The notes below the pieces were generated by a model. It made no database searches and had not been told where the DNA came from. It worked only from the letters and a program-made list of their open reading frames with translations. The translations under genes and the position numbers were made by a program. From Variovorax sp. CF313 (lineage in GTDB: Bacteria; Pseudomonadota; Gammaproteobacteria; Burkholderiales; Burkholderiaceae_C), in NCBI RefSeq assembly GCF_000282635.1, contig NZ_AKIW01000033.1, positions 162,740-226,739 of the forward strand: 64,000 bases of DNA, read 5' to 3'. This document shows, in pieces, positions 1-13,422 of the stretch; the stretch's first letter is position 1; the number at the start of each line of letters is the position of its first letter.

Positions 1-337
1 CGATGAGCGCGTTCATGTCGGCTGCACGCTCGGTGGTGCGGTCGAACAGGAAGTGCAGCGTGGGCACGGTGTGGATATGCAGGCGCTTGAACAGGCCGTT
101 GCGCAGGAATCCCGCGGCCTGGTTCAACGCCTCGGTGGTCTCGTCCACGTCGCCCGTGAGCAGGCTGAAGAAGACCTTCGCATGCGCATAGTCCGGCGTG
201 ACCTCGACCGCCTGGATCGTGACCATGCCCACGCGCGGATCCTTCAACTCGCGCGCAATCAGCTCCGTCAGATCGCGCTGGATCTGGTCGGCAACCTTGA
301 ACGCGCGGTTGGGGGCGGCGGCTTTTCTTTTCGGCAT
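1..337 (-). CDS. rbfA: Ribosome-binding factor A (3' end cut by window edge)
   Basis: RbfA binds free 30S subunits and acts late in 16S rRNA 5'-end maturation, notably in the cold. About 112 N-terminal residues are visible. They start [10 protein letters not shown] and continue into the KH-like core that gives RbfA its LxxLIxREL-type helix and the ADYAKVFFS-like strand (here HAKVFFSLL). The start ATG (minus, 337) lies 21 bases after the infB stop, so rbfA is the downstream gene of the rimP-nusA-infB operon, the usual bacterial order. The C-terminus lies outside the window. Identification rests on both sequence and synteny. Confidence 0.93.
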   Translation of the reverse strand, partial: MPKRKAAAPNRAFKVADQIQRDLTELIARELKDPRVGMVTIQAVEVTPDYAHAKVFFSLLTGDVDETTEALNQAAGFLRNGLFKRLHIHTVPTLHFLFDRTTERAADMNALI

Positions 338-358
338 GGACTCTCTCGCTTCGAACGC

Positions 359-3346
<2,988 letters not shown>

Positions 3347-3370
3347 ATTGGTTTCGTGCCTCCATGACCG

Positions 3371-4864
3371 TCACTCTTGGCCGGCGAACCAGTGTTCGCG
3401 GGCTTTCAAGATGAGGGCTTTGGCGTCATCGGCGCTCTGGCCGGTGATCTCGGTGAGTTCATCGACCGCGAGGTCGGCAAGGTCGTCACGGGTGTTCACA
3501 CCCGCTTCGGTCAGCTTGGGAATCAGCTCGGGGTCCAGGCCTTCGAGATCGTGCAGGTCTTGCGACACTGCCGATTGGGGCTCGACATCCTCTTCCTTGG
3601 CGATTTCCATTGTCAGCAGCGCATCCTTGGCACGCGAGCGCAGCTCATTGATGGTGTCTTCGTCGAAGGCCTCGATCTCCAGCATTTCTGAGATCGGCAC
3701 GTAGGCCACCTCTTCGAGGCTGTTGAAGCCTTCGGAAATGAGGATGTCGGCGATCTCTTCGTCGACGTCGAGCTTTTCCATGAAGAGCTTACGGCTGGCG
3801 TCGGTTTCGCTCGCCTGCTTCTGGGCCGACTCGTTGGCGTCCATGATGTTGATCTTCCAACCGGTGAGGTCGGAAGCCAGGCGCACGTTCTGGCCGCCGC
3901 GGCCAATGGCGATCGCGAGGTTTTCCTCGTCGACCACCACGTCCATGGCGTGCTTTTCTTCGTCCACCACGATGGACGACACGTTGGCCGGGGCCAGCGC
4001 ACCGATCACGAACTGGGCCGGGTCTTCGCTCCACAACACGATGTCCACGCGCTCGCCGGCGAGCTCGTTGGTCACGGCGTTGACGCGGGTACCGCGCACG
4101 CCGACGCAGGTGCCGATCGGATCGACGCGCTTGTCGTGCGAGAGCACGGCGATCTTGGCGCGCGAACCAGGGTCGCGGGCACAGCTCTTGATTTCGAGCA
4201 GGCCTTGTTCGATCTCGGGCACTTCCTGGCGGAACAGCTCGATCATGAACTCGGGGGCCGAGCGCGAAAGAATGATGGGCGCGCCGCGCAGCGTCAGGTC
4301 GACTTCCATGATCATGGCGCGCACGCGGTCGCCATTGCGCAGGTTTTCCTTGGCGATCATCTCGCTGCGGCGCAGGCGGCCTTCGACGCGGCCTGCCTCG
4401 ACGATGATGTCGCCCTTGTCCAGGCGCTTGACGGTGCCCACGAAGATCTTGTCGCCGCGCGACATGAAGTCGTTGAGCAGCATCTCGCGCTCGGCATCGC
4501 GAATCTTCTGCAGGATGACCTGCTTGGCGGCCATGGCGCCGATGCGGCCGATCGGCACCGAGTCCACCGCTTCTTCGATGTACTCGCCGACTTCGATGTC
4601 CGACATTTCTTCCTTGGCTTCGAACAGGAGGATTTCCTGGTCGGGCAGCTGCAGGCCGGCCTCGTCGGGCACGACATGCCAACGGCGGAAGGTCTCGTAG
4701 TCGCCGCTGTCGCGATCGACCGCGACGCGGATGTCCACGTCGCCCTGATGGAGCTTCTTGGTGGCTTGCGCCAGTGCGGATTCGACCGCGCCGAAGACGA
4801 CGTCACGCTCGACGTTCTTCTCGCGCGAGATCGCATCCACCAACATCAACATTTCGCGATTCAT
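3371..4864 (-). CDS. nusA: Transcription termination/antitermination protein NusA
   Basis: NusA binds RNA polymerase and modulates pausing, termination and antitermination. The 497-residue protein begins [18 protein letters not shown], the classic NusA N-terminus, and then has S1, two KH domains (NRDDR-like GxxGxR region [10 protein letters not shown]) and two acidic C-terminal helix-hairpin repeats, as in E. coli. A longer in-frame start exists upstream (to 4960). The ATG at 4864 is preferred because it matches the family start and has an AGGAG site about 8 bases upstream. It lies between rimP and infB in the conserved operon. Confidence 0.97.
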   Translation of the reverse strand: MNREMLMLVDAISREKNVERDVVFGAVESALAQATKKLHQGDVDIRVAVDRDSGDYETFRRWHVVPDEAGLQLPDQEILLFEAKEEMSDIEVGEYIEEAVDSVPIGRIGAMAAKQVILQKIRDAEREMLLNDFMSRGDKIFVGTVKRLDKGDIIVEAGRVEGRLRRSEMIAKENLRNGDRVRAMIMEVDLTLRGAPIILSRSAPEFMIELFRQEVPEIEQGLLEIKSCARDPGSRAKIAVLSHDKRVDPIGTCVGVRGTRVNAVTNELAGERVDIVLWSEDPAQFVIGALAPANVSSIVVDEEKHAMDVVVDEENLAIAIGRGGQNVRLASDLTGWKINIMDANESAQKQASETDASRKLFMEKLDVDEEIADILISEGFNSLEEVAYVPISEMLEIEAFDEDTINELRSRAKDALLTMEIAKEEDVEPQSAVSQDLHDLEGLDPELIPKLTEAGVNTRDDLADLAVDELTEITGQSADDAKALILKAREHWFAGQE

Positions 4865-4880
4865 GCCACCACTCCTCTGG

Positions 4881-5528
4881 TCAGTCCGGAACCTGCGTTC
4901 CGTCGTCAATATCCGAAAAACCCGGTTGGGTTTTGGCCTTGCGGCCCTTGAAATCCACAATGGGCGCGAGCCGCGCGTCGCGCAGCTCGTCCAGCACGAA
5001 GCCCAGCGCCTGCAGCGTTGCGGGCGCGCGCTTCTTGCTCACTTTTTGACCTGGCTTGGGCTCCGGCGCATCGCTCCAGACGATTTGCCAGCCCTGGGCG
5101 CCAGCGGCACCCTCTACCTTTGCGACCCGCTCCAGCGTGCCGCGAAACTTCTTGCGGTTGGCCGACACCTGGCCCGCCGCTGCAGCGCCCATGGGCGCCT
5201 TGAGCGTGATGTCGATCACCTCGCCCACGAAACGCTCGAAATCCTGCTCATTGCGCAGCGGACGGTCAATACCCGGCGAGGACACCTCGAGCCGCTTGTA
5301 ATCGACACCATCGACCTCGAGCGCGAATTGCAATTGGCGCGTCACCTTCTCGCAGTCCTCAACCGTCACGAAGGGCTCGGGCACACCGGCAGCCACAGCT
5401 TCGGAGGTGGGGGCCGTCCAGGGCAAATCAATCGTCACGCGCAGCAATCCCCCGGCCGAGCGCTCGATCTCGACCAGGTCATAGCCGAGACCGGCCACGG
5501 TTTGTTCCACTATTTGCTGCAATGCCAC
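4881..5528 (-). CDS. rimP: Ribosome maturation factor RimP
   Basis: RimP is needed for maturation of the 30S subunit. The product has the N-terminal domain with the GYDLVEIER strand, the conserved [11 protein letters not shown] helix and the [10 protein letters not shown] motif, followed by a C-terminal Sm-like barrel with a lineage-specific insertion ([11 protein letters not shown] and onward). It is about 215 residues if the GTG at 5528 (giving [11 protein letters not shown]) is used; this matches the family start. An in-frame ATG at 5588 would add 20 unrelated residues. The ribosome-binding site is weak for either start. It is the first gene of the rimP-nusA-infB-rbfA operon. Confidence 0.92.
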   Translation of the reverse strand: MALQQIVEQTVAGLGYDLVEIERSAGGLLRVTIDLPWTAPTSEAVAAGVPEPFVTVEDCEKVTRQLQFALEVDGVDYKRLEVSSPGIDRPLRNEQDFERFVGEVIDITLKAPMGAAAAGQVSANRKKFRGTLERVAKVEGAAGAQGWQIVWSDAPEPKPGQKVSKKRAPATLQALGFVLDELRDARLAPIVDFKGRKAKTQPGFSDIDDGTQVPD

Positions 5529-5635
5529 GTGTTCGAATGCGCCTTTTGAGTAACTGGATTCATGCCACCCGCCCGCCACGGATGCCAAATCGCCACGAGC
5601 TCAGCCATGAATGCTCAGCCCAGAATGCATAGACC

Positions 5636-5667
5636 AAAAAAAACGGGCGGTTGGTACCCGCCCGTTT
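5636..5667 (-). terminator. Rho-independent terminator of the yej/MFS operon
   Basis: A perfect 10-bp stem (AAACGGGCGG at 5641-5650 with its complement at 5658-5667) closes a 7-base loop. On the minus strand it is followed by a run of eight T (plus-strand A run 5636-5643). It lies downstream of the MFS gene and upstream of rimP, so it separates the two minus-strand operons. Confidence 0.85.
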
Positions 5668-5723
5668 GGTCGTGAGCCTCGAATTATATGCTATTTGTGC
5701 AATATATGAAGGGGCTTTGCCCC

Positions 5724-6926
5724 TCAATCGGCTATTGCGCGACGCGATTTAGACCAAACCAACGCAAACAGGACCGCACCGAGTGCCAGCGCCGCCGCCG
5801 CGACGAGCAGCGGCAACTGAAAAGACCCGGTTCGCTGGGCCAGCGGCGCCGCAAACAACGGCCCGATGATCTGCCCTACCCCATAAGAAGCCGTTGCATA
5901 GCCGATCAGCCCGGCCGCCGCATTGCCTCGCAGACGACGGGCATCCCGCATGGCGAAAAGCGTGATGGCGGTGAACGGCATGCCCAGCAGCAGGCTGCCG
6001 AGCGCGAATCCGGCGATGCTCGGCCACGCCACCGACAGAACGACACCGAGCGCCTGCAGCGCGTAGGCGCCAGCCAGCAGCAGCCGATTGTCCCAATGCG
6101 TTGGCGCGCGGGCTCCGATCAACGCCCCCGGAATGATGGCCAGCCCGAACAGCGGCCAGAAGAAATCGGGCCAGGGCGACCCCGGCAGCGCCTGCCGGGC
6201 GATCACTGGCAGGAAGGTGGCGGTGATGATGTAGCCAAAACCGGCCAGGCCATAGAGCGCGACCAGCCAGATGGCGTCGCTGCGGTCGGCCGCCGATCCG
6301 GCTTCGCGGGCCGCGGCAGCAGGCGCCGGCGCAGCCCCGCCGCCGACCGGTGCCCGCTCGCCGTCGTCGAAAACCCGCCAGATCACCGCGACCAGCACGA
6401 TTGCCAGGATGCCCAGGCCGATCCACCCCGCCTCGGAACCCCAGCGCCCCAGCACCCCGCCGAGCAGGCCGGTCATGGCGATGCCGATGCCCGGCCCGGT
6501 GTAGATCACCCCGGCCAGCGTTGGCGCGTTCGTTTCCGACAGGCGGCGCAACCCCCAGCCCGAGGCAAAGACAAAAACCCAGGCGCTCATCACGCCCGCC
6601 GCCGTACGCAGCACGCCCCAGCTGGTAAAGCTGTGCAGCAACCCCATGCCGATCAGCAGGGCCGCCGTGGCCGCCAATCCGCCGCGCACCATGCTCGAAG
6701 CCTTGATGCCGATGGCCGCGCAGCTCAGCGCGCCGAGGAAATAACCCAGGTAGTTGAGCGACGCCAGCACCCCGCCCGCCGCGAGCTCCAGTTTTCCCTC
6801 GTGCAGCATGATGGGCAGCATGGGCGTGAAGGCGAAGCGCCCCAGGCCCATCGCCACCGCAAGGGTGACCATGCAGGCCAGCGCCGCGCGCCAGGCGCCG
6901 CGCCGGTCGCGTCCGATTTCCGACAT
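5724..6926 (-). CDS. MFS transporter, YbfB/YjiJ family
   Basis: This is a predicted 12-helix major facilitator of about 400 residues. It begins MSEIGRDRRGAWRAALACM, and the first helix carries GLGRFAFTPMLP, a segment typical of the YbfB/YjiJ group. Two blocks of hydrophobic helices are split by a central cytoplasmic loop rich in Ala and Pro (around DDGERAPVGGG). The substrate is unknown. The ATG at 6926 is chosen over an in-frame start at 7037 that would overlap yejF; it lies 16 bases after the yejF stop. It is therefore the last gene of the yejABEF operon, although a functional link to peptide uptake is only suggested by position. Confidence 0.8.
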   Translation of the reverse strand: MSEIGRDRRGAWRAALACMVTLAVAMGLGRFAFTPMLPIMLHEGKLELAAGGVLASLNYLGYFLGALSCAAIGIKASSMVRGGLAATAALLIGMGLLHSFTSWGVLRTAAGVMSAWVFVFASGWGLRRLSETNAPTLAGVIYTGPGIGIAMTGLLGGVLGRWGSEAGWIGLGILAIVLVAVIWRVFDDGERAPVGGGAAPAPAAAAREAGSAADRSDAIWLVALYGLAGFGYIITATFLPVIARQALPGSPWPDFFWPLFGLAIIPGALIGARAPTHWDNRLLLAGAYALQALGVVLSVAWPSIAGFALGSLLLGMPFTAITLFAMRDARRLRGNAAAGLIGYATASYGVGQIIGPLFAAPLAQRTGSFQLPLLVAAAALALGAVLFALVWSKSRRAIAD

Positions 6927-6942
6927 TTCCTGCAATCTCCGT

Positions 6943-8580
6943 TTATTCCAGCAGCGCGGCGGCCACCAGCTTTTTTGTGTAGGGGTGATCGGGCGCGTCG
7001 AGCACTCGCTCGACCGGCCCGGTTTCGAGAATGGCACCGTCCTTCATCACGATGACGTGGTGCGCCATGGCACGGATCACCTCCACGTCGTGCGTGATCA
7101 GCAGATAGCTCAGCCCCCGCTCGCGCTGCAGGCGCTGCAGCAGGCCCAGCACCTGCTTCTGGATCGTCACGTCGAGCGCGCTGGTCGGCTCGTCGAGCAC
7201 CAACAGTTGCGGATCGACGATCAGCGCGCGGGCGATCGCCAGGCGCTGCCGCTGGCCGCCCGAGAACTCGTGCGGATAGCGGTCGAGCAGCGAGGGGAAC
7301 TGGGCCTCCGTCAGCCCGACGTCGGCCAGTGCGGCGAGCGCGCGGGCGCGGCGCGCTCCGATGTTGAGTTCGGGTGCATGCACGCGCAACCCCTCGCCCA
7401 CGATCTGCTCCACCGTCATGCGCGGCGACAGCGAAGAGAACGGGTCCTGGAACACTACCTGCATGACGCGGCGCAAGCCGAGATCGGAGGCGCGATCGAC
7501 CGCCCAGCCCTTGCCCGCGACCTCCAGTGCACCCTGGTGCTTCAAGAGCCCCAGCGCCGCCAGCGCAAGCGTCGACTTGCCTGAACCCGATTCACCCACC
7601 ACGCCCAGCGTCTCGCCCGGCACGATGCGGAAATCCGCGCCCTGCACCGCCACGAACTCGCCCTTTCGGAACCAGCCGGCGATGCCGGGCCTCGGCACGG
7701 GGTAGATCACGCGCAGGGCCTTCGCCTCGATCACGGGCGTTGCGTCGGCACGCGCGGCAACGGCCGCCACATTGCGCTGCGGATGGCTGTCGATCAGCTT
7801 GCGCGTATAGGGATGCTGCGGGGCATCGAACACCGGCGCCACGGCGCCATGCTCGACGACGTGGCCGTTCTCCATGACCACCACGCGATCGGCGAAACGA
7901 CGCACCAGGTTCAGGTCGTGCGTGATGAGCAGCACGGCCATGCCGTACTTGCGCTGCAGATCGGCCAGCAGTTCCAGGATCTGCGCGCGCACCGTGACGT
8001 CGAGCGCGGTGGTCGGTTCGTCGGCCAGCAGCAGGCGCGGCTTGCAGGCGAGCGCCATCGCGATCATCGCGCGCTGGCGCTGGCCGCCCGAGAGCTGGTG
8101 CGGAAACGCCCTCGCCCGTCGCGCCGGCTCGGGAATACCGGTATCGGCCAGCAACTGGACAGCGGCCGCCTGCGCGGCGCGAGCCGACAGACTCTCATGC
8201 AGTTCGAGCACCTCGGCGATCTGGTCGCCGACGCTGTAGAGCGCATTCAGTGCAGTCATCGGCTCCTGGAAGATCATCGCGATCTCCTTGCCGCGGATGC
8301 CGCGCAATTCGCGCTCGGGAATCGACAACAGGTCGCGCGCGCCCTGCGAGCGCTCCCCGCCGAAAAGCCGGGCAGTGCCGGACAGATCGGCGTTCTGCAC
8401 CAGCCGCAGCAGCGACAGCGCAGTGACCGTCTTGCCCGAGCCCGACTCGCCGACGAGCGCGAGCTTTTCGCCAGCGGCCATCTGGAAGTCGATGCCGTGC
8501 ACGACCTCCTTGCCGCTGAATGCGACACGCAGGCCTTTCACGTCCAGCAGGGCCTGCTTGAGTTGCGGATCGTTCATCAT
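6943..8580 (-). CDS. yejF: Peptide ABC transporter, dual ATP-binding protein (YejF type)
   Basis: This is a 545-residue ATPase with two complete ABC modules fused in one chain, as in YejF, DdpD/F and GsiA. Each half has a Walker A (GESGSGKT and GESGSGKS), an LSGGQRQR or FSGGQRQR signature and a Walker B ending LLADEPT or LVLDEPT. Each ends with the oligopeptide-ABC C-terminal extension (HPYTRKLIDSHP, HPYTKKL). The start overlaps the yejE stop (ATGATGA), which implies translational coupling; the second ATG (8577) is an alternative. With YejA, YejB and YejE it forms an importer for oligopeptides; in E. coli this system also takes up microcin C. Confidence 0.92.
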   Translation of the reverse strand: MMNDPQLKQALLDVKGLRVAFSGKEVVHGIDFQMAAGEKLALVGESGSGKTVTALSLLRLVQNADLSGTARLFGGERSQGARDLLSIPERELRGIRGKEIAMIFQEPMTALNALYSVGDQIAEVLELHESLSARAAQAAAVQLLADTGIPEPARRARAFPHQLSGGQRQRAMIAMALACKPRLLLADEPTTALDVTVRAQILELLADLQRKYGMAVLLITHDLNLVRRFADRVVVMENGHVVEHGAVAPVFDAPQHPYTRKLIDSHPQRNVAAVAARADATPVIEAKALRVIYPVPRPGIAGWFRKGEFVAVQGADFRIVPGETLGVVGESGSGKSTLALAALGLLKHQGALEVAGKGWAVDRASDLGLRRVMQVVFQDPFSSLSPRMTVEQIVGEGLRVHAPELNIGARRARALAALADVGLTEAQFPSLLDRYPHEFSGGQRQRLAIARALIVDPQLLVLDEPTSALDVTIQKQVLGLLQRLQRERGLSYLLITHDVEVIRAMAHHVIVMKDGAILETGPVERVLDAPDHPYTKKLVAAALLE

Positions 8581-9683
8581 TTGTCGGCCTTGCGCGGATC
8601 GAGTGCGTCGCGCAGCGCGTCGCCCATGAATGTCAGCAGCATCAGGGTAACGACGAGCACGCCGAAGGTCGATATCGAGATCCACCAGGCATCGATGTTG
8701 GCCTTGCCCTGGCTGAGCAGCTCGCCGAGCGACGGCGTGCCCGGCGGCACGCCCAAGCCCAGGAAGTCGAGCGAGGTCAGCGCCAGGATGGCCGCGCTCA
8801 TGCGAAACGGCAGGAAAGTGACGACCGGCACCATGCTGTTGGGCAGGATGTGGCGCCACATGATCTGCAGGTTGCCGACGCCCAGAGCGCGCGCGGCGCG
8901 CACGTAGTCCATCTGGCGGTTGCGCAGGAACTCCGCGCGCACGTAGTCGGCCAGGCCCATCCAGCCGAACAGGCTCAGCAGGATGAGCAGCAGTGCCACG
9001 CTGGGAACGAAGATCGCGCTGAAGATGATCAGCAGGTACAACTCCGGCATGGAGCCCCAGATTTCGATGAAACGCTGGAACGCGAGATCGGTCTTGCCAG
9101 CGAAGTAACCCTGCACGGCACCGGCGACCACGCCCAGCACCGTGCCGATGGCGGTGAGCGCCAGGCCGAACAGCACGCTCACGCGGAAACCATAGATGAG
9201 CTGCGCCAGCAAGTCGCGGCCTCGGTCATCGGTGCCGAGCAGATTGTCGGCCGTCGGGGCGGCCGGGCTCGGCGACTTGGCGAAGTAGTTGAGCGTTTTG
9301 GGGCCGTAGGGATTGGGTGCGTAGATCGCCCAGTTGTCGCCCTTCGTGATGCGCTCGCGAATGAAGGGGTCAAGGTAGTCGGTTGGCGTTTCGAAGTCAC
9401 CGCCGAAAGTCTTCTCGGAGTAGTCGCGCAGCACCGGAAAATAAGTGTGCCCTTCATAGTGCAGGACAAGCGGCTTGTCCGTCGACAGCACCTCCGCGAA
9501 CAGGCTCAGCACCACCAGCGTCGCGAAGATCACCAAGCTCCAGAAGCCGAGGCGGTCACGCTTGAAACGCATCCACGCACGACGACCAGGCGAGAGGTGG
9601 GCCGTTGTGGCCACCGGCGCTGCCTTCGTCTCCGTGCCACCGGTCGCACTCACGGGCACAACGCCCTCAGTCGAATTTGACAC
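8577..9683 (-). CDS. yejE: Peptide ABC transporter permease (YejE type)
   Basis: This is the inner-membrane permease subunit, 368 residues. After a short cytoplasmic N-terminus the first helix is followed by a long periplasmic segment (TDKPLVLHYEGHTYFPV and onward), as in YejE. It carries LLGTDDRGRDLLAQLIYG, the typical OppC/DppC-class motif, and a C-terminal BPD_transp_1 domain with the EAA-type loop (RAARALGVGNLQIMWRHILPN). The start is GTG at 9683, overlapping the end of yejB by 17 bases; a later GTG is possible. The pair YejB/YejE forms the channel. Confidence 0.92.
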   Translation of the reverse strand: MSNSTEGVVPVSATGGTETKAAPVATTAHLSPGRRAWMRFKRDRLGFWSLVIFATLVVLSLFAEVLSTDKPLVLHYEGHTYFPVLRDYSEKTFGGDFETPTDYLDPFIRERITKGDNWAIYAPNPYGPKTLNYFAKSPSPAAPTADNLLGTDDRGRDLLAQLIYGFRVSVLFGLALTAIGTVLGVVAGAVQGYFAGKTDLAFQRFIEIWGSMPELYLLIIFSAIFVPSVALLLILLSLFGWMGLADYVRAEFLRNRQMDYVRAARALGVGNLQIMWRHILPNSMVPVVTFLPFRMSAAILALTSLDFLGLGVPPGTPSLGELLSQGKANIDAWWISISTFGVLVVTLMLLTFMGDALRDALDPRKADK

Positions 9684-10707
9684 GCGGGTCCACCCAAACG
9701 TAGCAAAGATCGGAAATCAACTTGGTCACCAGGCCGATCAGCGTGAAGAGATAAAGGGTGCCGAGTACGACGGGATAGTCACGCCGGATCACGCTCTCGT
9801 AGCCCAGCAAACCCAGGCCGTCTAGCGAGAACAGCGTCTCAATCAGCAGCGAGCCGGCGAAGAACGCACCGATGAACGCCGAAGGCAGCCCGGTGATGAT
9901 CGGAATCAGCGCATTGCGGAACACATGCTTCCAGAGCACCTGCTTCTCGCCCAGCCCCTTGGCCCGCGCCGTCAACACGTACTGCTTGCGGATTTCCTCG
10001 AGGAAGGCGTTCTTGGTGAGCATGGCCGTCACCGCGAAGCTGCCGAGCACCATTGCCGTGACAGGCAGCGTGATGTGCCAAAGATAATCGACGATGCGCG
10101 CGCCCCAGCCCAGGTCGTCCCAGTTGGCCGAGGTCAGGCCTCGCAGCGGGAACCACTGCAGTTGCCCTCCGAACACCACCAGCAGCGCCACACCCAGCAC
10201 GAAGCCCGGGATGGCGTAGCCGATGAGCACAATCAGCGTGCTGATCAGGTCGAAGCGCGTTCCCGCCTTTACCGCCTTCGCGACACCCAGCGGCACCGCC
10301 ACTCCATAACTGATGAAGAAGGTCCAGAGGCCCAGGCTGATCGAGACGGGCAGTTTCTCGAGGATCAGCGTCCAGACGTCCTTGTTCTGGAAGAAGCTCT
10401 TGCCCAGGTCGAAGCGCGCGAACTGGCCTAGCATCTGAAACAGCCGTTCGTGCGGCGGCTTGTCGAAGCCATACAGCGCCTTGATCTGCTCGAGCCGCTT
10501 CGGGTCGACGCCCTGGTTGCCGCGATAGCTGCCACCGCCGGACTCGAAGCCGCCGCCACCGCCGCCCCGCCCCGCCGTCTTGGCTTCAGCCAGGTACTGC
10601 TCCACCGGCCCGCCAGGCACGAACTGGATCACGAGGAAAGTCACCAGCAGCACGCCGAGCAGGGTCGGGATGAACAGCAGCAGACGCTTGAGGACGTAGG
10701 AGAGCAC
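9667..10707 (-). CDS. yejB: Peptide ABC transporter permease (YejB type)
   Basis: This is a 346-residue OppB/DppB-class permease. It begins MLSYVLKRLLLFIPTLLGV, which is the first membrane helix, and then has the VQFVPGGP-type motif (here IQFVPGGPVEQYL) and a glycine-rich loop around residues 48-65. Its C-terminal transport domain has the EAA loop (TARAKGLGEKQVLWKHVFRNA). The stop overlaps the yejE start. The gene follows yejA by 18 bases, so all subunits are co-transcribed. Confidence 0.93.
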   Translation of the reverse strand: MLSYVLKRLLLFIPTLLGVLLVTFLVIQFVPGGPVEQYLAEAKTAGRGGGGGGFESGGGSYRGNQGVDPKRLEQIKALYGFDKPPHERLFQMLGQFARFDLGKSFFQNKDVWTLILEKLPVSISLGLWTFFISYGVAVPLGVAKAVKAGTRFDLISTLIVLIGYAIPGFVLGVALLVVFGGQLQWFPLRGLTSANWDDLGWGARIVDYLWHITLPVTAMVLGSFAVTAMLTKNAFLEEIRKQYVLTARAKGLGEKQVLWKHVFRNALIPIITGLPSAFIGAFFAGSLLIETLFSLDGLGLLGYESVIRRDYPVVLGTLYLFTLIGLVTKLISDLCYVWVDPRVKFD

Positions 10708-10725
10708 GGCCTGTTTCCTTCTCTT

Positions 10726-12540
10726 CTATTTCTGGCGCGCCGGCTTGGCCCACCATGTGCCCATGACCCAGTCCTCGCCGTTGGCGTACGGCGGCATGGG
10801 CGATTTGAACGCGAGCCGCCAGTCGTCATAGACGATGCGGTGCGAGTTCAGCGTCCATTGGGGAATCAGGTAGTGGCTGTGCATGATCACGCGGTCGAGC
10901 GCACGGCAAGCGGGTATCAGGTCGGCCTTGGTGTCGGCATCGACGATGTCCTTGAGCAAGGCATCGACCGCCGGCGTCGACACGCCCATGTAGTTGCCCG
11001 AGCTCTCCGTCTTGGCCGCCTTGCTGCCGAAGATCTCGAGCAACTGCTGCCCGGGGTTGTTCGTGCCCGGGAAATTGATGGTCGTGATATCGAAGTCGAA
11101 GCGGTCGAGGCGCTCCTGGTAGAGAGCGAAGTCGACGGTCGCGAAGTTCAGGGTGATGCCGAGCTTCTCGAGGTTGCGGATCCAAGGCGACACGGTTCGC
11201 ACGCCGCCTTCCTTGCTGTCGAGGTATTCCAACGTCATGGCCTCGCCCTTGGCGTTGCGCAAGGCGCCGTCGCGGTATTCCCAGCCGGCCTGCTTGAGCA
11301 GGTCGCGCGCGCGGCGCAGGTTGTTGCGCAGCGAGTGCCCCTCGCCTTCGGTGATTGGCGGCGTGAACATTGGTCCAAAGCTCGCGTCGGGGATTTTGCC
11401 GCGCCAACGTTCGAGCAGCGCCTTCTCCTCGGGCGACGGCGAGCCCTGCGCCTCGCAATCCGTATTTCCGAACAGGTCCTTCACGCGCGGATAGCCGTTG
11501 TAGAACATCTGCCGGTTCATCCACTCGTAGTCGAGCGCCAGGCCCAGCGCCTCGCGCACGCGCGGGTCACTCAGCCTGTCGCGGCGGCTGTTGAGCACGA
11601 AGCTCTGAAAACCCGCCGGCTTCTTGTGCGGGAACTCGTGCTTGACGAGTTCACCCGTAGTGAAGCGCTTGCCGTTCACCCGGCGCGCCCAGTCGCCGGC
11701 CGAGTAGAAGCTCATCATGTCGAACTCACCCGCCTTCAGGGCTTCAAGCCGGGCCGTGTTGTCCTTGTAGATCTTGACAGTGATCCGGTCGAAATTGTGC
11801 AGGCCACGGTTCACAGCCAGCTCGCGACCCCAGTAGCCGGGATCGCGCACATAGGTGATGTCCTTGCCGAAGCGCACAGGGCCGATCTTGTAGGCGCCGC
11901 TACCGATGGGAATATCCATCACGACTTGGTCGAAGGGCTTGGGCTTGCCGTTCTCTACGCCCCAGGCACGGCTGAAGATGGGCAGGCTGCCCACGATCAG
12001 CGGCAACTCGCGGTTGACCGTCTTGAAGCGAAAACGGATGGTGCGCGCATCCAGCACGTCGGCACCGTCGACTTCCTGCAGCAGCGTCTTGTAGCCCGGC
12101 GAGGTGAAAGGGCCGATGAGCGTGTCGTAGCTGTGCTTCACGTCAGCCGCCTCGACTGGCATGCCATTGTGGAATCTCGCCTCGGGTCGCAGGCGGAAGG
12201 TGACGCTGCGGCGGTCGGGGGCTACCGCGACGTCCTCGGCCAACAGGCCGTAGCCCGACCCGGTTTCGTCCATCGAACCGGCCAACAGAGACTCGAACAG
12301 CATGCTGTCGAGGTAGGCCGGCGGTGCCCCCTTGATGGTGAAAGGGTTGTACTTGTCGAAAGTCGAGTAGCGCTGGTTACTCACCAGCCGCAACTCGCCG
12401 CCTTTCGGGGCGTCCACGTTGACGTAGTCGAAGGCCTTGAAGCCTGGGGCGTACTTCAGGTCGTCCCAGAGCGCATATCCATGCGCGGCCCACGCGGGAG
12501 CCGCACACACCATCAACCACCAGACCCGGAGAAACCGCAT
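10726..12540 (-). CDS. yejA: Peptide ABC transporter, periplasmic binding protein (YejA type)
   Basis: This extracytoplasmic solute-binding protein of family 5 has about 604 residues. It begins with a signal peptide ([18 protein letters not shown], cleavage likely before AHGYAL). The mature start [29 protein letters not shown] is diagnostic of YejA-like proteins. The ATG at 12540 is preferred over in-frame ATGs at 12579 and 12636, because the longer forms bury the signal peptide and run into the fabI start region. It is the first gene of the yejABEF-MFS operon and diverges from fabI across 37 bases, so both promoters must overlap the neighbouring genes or be very compact. Confidence 0.93.
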   Translation of the reverse strand: MRFLRVWWLMVCAAPAWAAHGYALWDDLKYAPGFKAFDYVNVDAPKGGELRLVSNQRYSTFDKYNPFTIKGAPPAYLDSMLFESLLAGSMDETGSGYGLLAEDVAVAPDRRSVTFRLRPEARFHNGMPVEAADVKHSYDTLIGPFTSPGYKTLLQEVDGADVLDARTIRFRFKTVNRELPLIVGSLPIFSRAWGVENGKPKPFDQVVMDIPIGSGAYKIGPVRFGKDITYVRDPGYWGRELAVNRGLHNFDRITVKIYKDNTARLEALKAGEFDMMSFYSAGDWARRVNGKRFTTGELVKHEFPHKKPAGFQSFVLNSRRDRLSDPRVREALGLALDYEWMNRQMFYNGYPRVKDLFGNTDCEAQGSPSPEEKALLERWRGKIPDASFGPMFTPPITEGEGHSLRNNLRRARDLLKQAGWEYRDGALRNAKGEAMTLEYLDSKEGGVRTVSPWIRNLEKLGITLNFATVDFALYQERLDRFDFDITTINFPGTNNPGQQLLEIFGSKAAKTESSGNYMGVSTPAVDALLKDIVDADTKADLIPACRALDRVIMHSHYLIPQWTLNSHRIVYDDWRLAFKSPMPPYANGEDWVMGTWWAKPARQK

Positions 12541-12577
12541 GCGAGAATTCTGCCCAAGATTTTCACGAGGCAACTTC

Positions 12578-13360
12578 ATGGGCTTTCTTTCCGGCAAAAA
12601 ACTGTTGATCACCGGTGTGTTGAGCAATCGCTCCATTGCTTATGGCATTGCCAAGGCCTGTCATGAACAGGGCGCGGAGCTCGCCTTCAGCTATGTCGGC
12701 GAGCGATTCAAGGACCGTATCACCGAATATGCCGCAGACTTTGGCTCGAAGCTGATTTTCGATTGCGACGTGGGCGACGACGCGCAGATCGACAAGCTCT
12801 TTGCAGACCTCTCGCAGACCTGGCCGAAGTTCGATGGCTTCGTGCACAGCATCGGCTTCGCGCCGCGCGAATCCATTGCGGGCGACTTCCTCGACGGGCT
12901 CTCGCGCGAAGGCTTCAAGATCGCGCACGACATCAGCGCGTACAGCTTTCCGGCCATGGCCAAGTCGGCGCTGCCCTACCTCAACGACAAGGCGGCCCTG
13001 CTCACGCTGACCTACCTGGGCGCCGAACGCGCGCTGCCCAACTACAACACCATGGGCCTGGCCAAGGCCTCGCTCGAAGCCTCGGTGCGCTACACCGCCG
13101 CCTCGCTCGGCCCGAAGGGCATGCGCGTGAACGGCATCAGTGCGGGCCCGATCAAAACGCTGGCAGCCAGCGGCATCAAGGGCTTCGGCAAGATGCTGGC
13201 GGCCGTGGCCGACGCCTCGCCCATCCGCCGCAACGTGACCATCGAGGAAGTCGGCAACGTGGCCGCCTTCCTGCTGAGCGACCTGGCCAGCGGCGTGACC
13301 GCCGAGATCACCTACGTGGACGGCGGCTTCAGCAACGTCGTCGGCGGGATGGCCGAGTAG
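12578..13360 (+). CDS. fabI: Enoyl-[acyl-carrier-protein] reductase (NADH)
   Basis: FabI catalyses the last reduction of each fatty-acid elongation cycle and is the triclosan target. The 260-residue protein begins [25 protein letters not shown], the FabI cofactor fold. It has the catalytic YxxMxxxK motif at Y156/K163, numbered as in E. coli FabI, and ends with the FabI-type [10 protein letters not shown]. The ATG at 12578 follows a GAGG site by 7 bases; longer in-frame starts upstream are not supported. It is transcribed away from the yej operon. Confidence 0.97.
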   Translation: MGFLSGKKLLITGVLSNRSIAYGIAKACHEQGAELAFSYVGERFKDRITEYAADFGSKLIFDCDVGDDAQIDKLFADLSQTWPKFDGFVHSIGFAPRESIAGDFLDGLSREGFKIAHDISAYSFPAMAKSALPYLNDKAALLTLTYLGAERALPNYNTMGLAKASLEASVRYTAASLGPKGMRVNGISAGPIKTLAASGIKGFGKMLAAVADASPIRRNVTIEEVGNVAAFLLSDLASGVTAEITYVDGGFSNVVGGMAE

Positions 13361-13422
13361 TCCTGCGCCAAACCCCGGCACGGCTGCCAAACGGCCGTGC
13401 TGCGCAACCCATTTCACACATC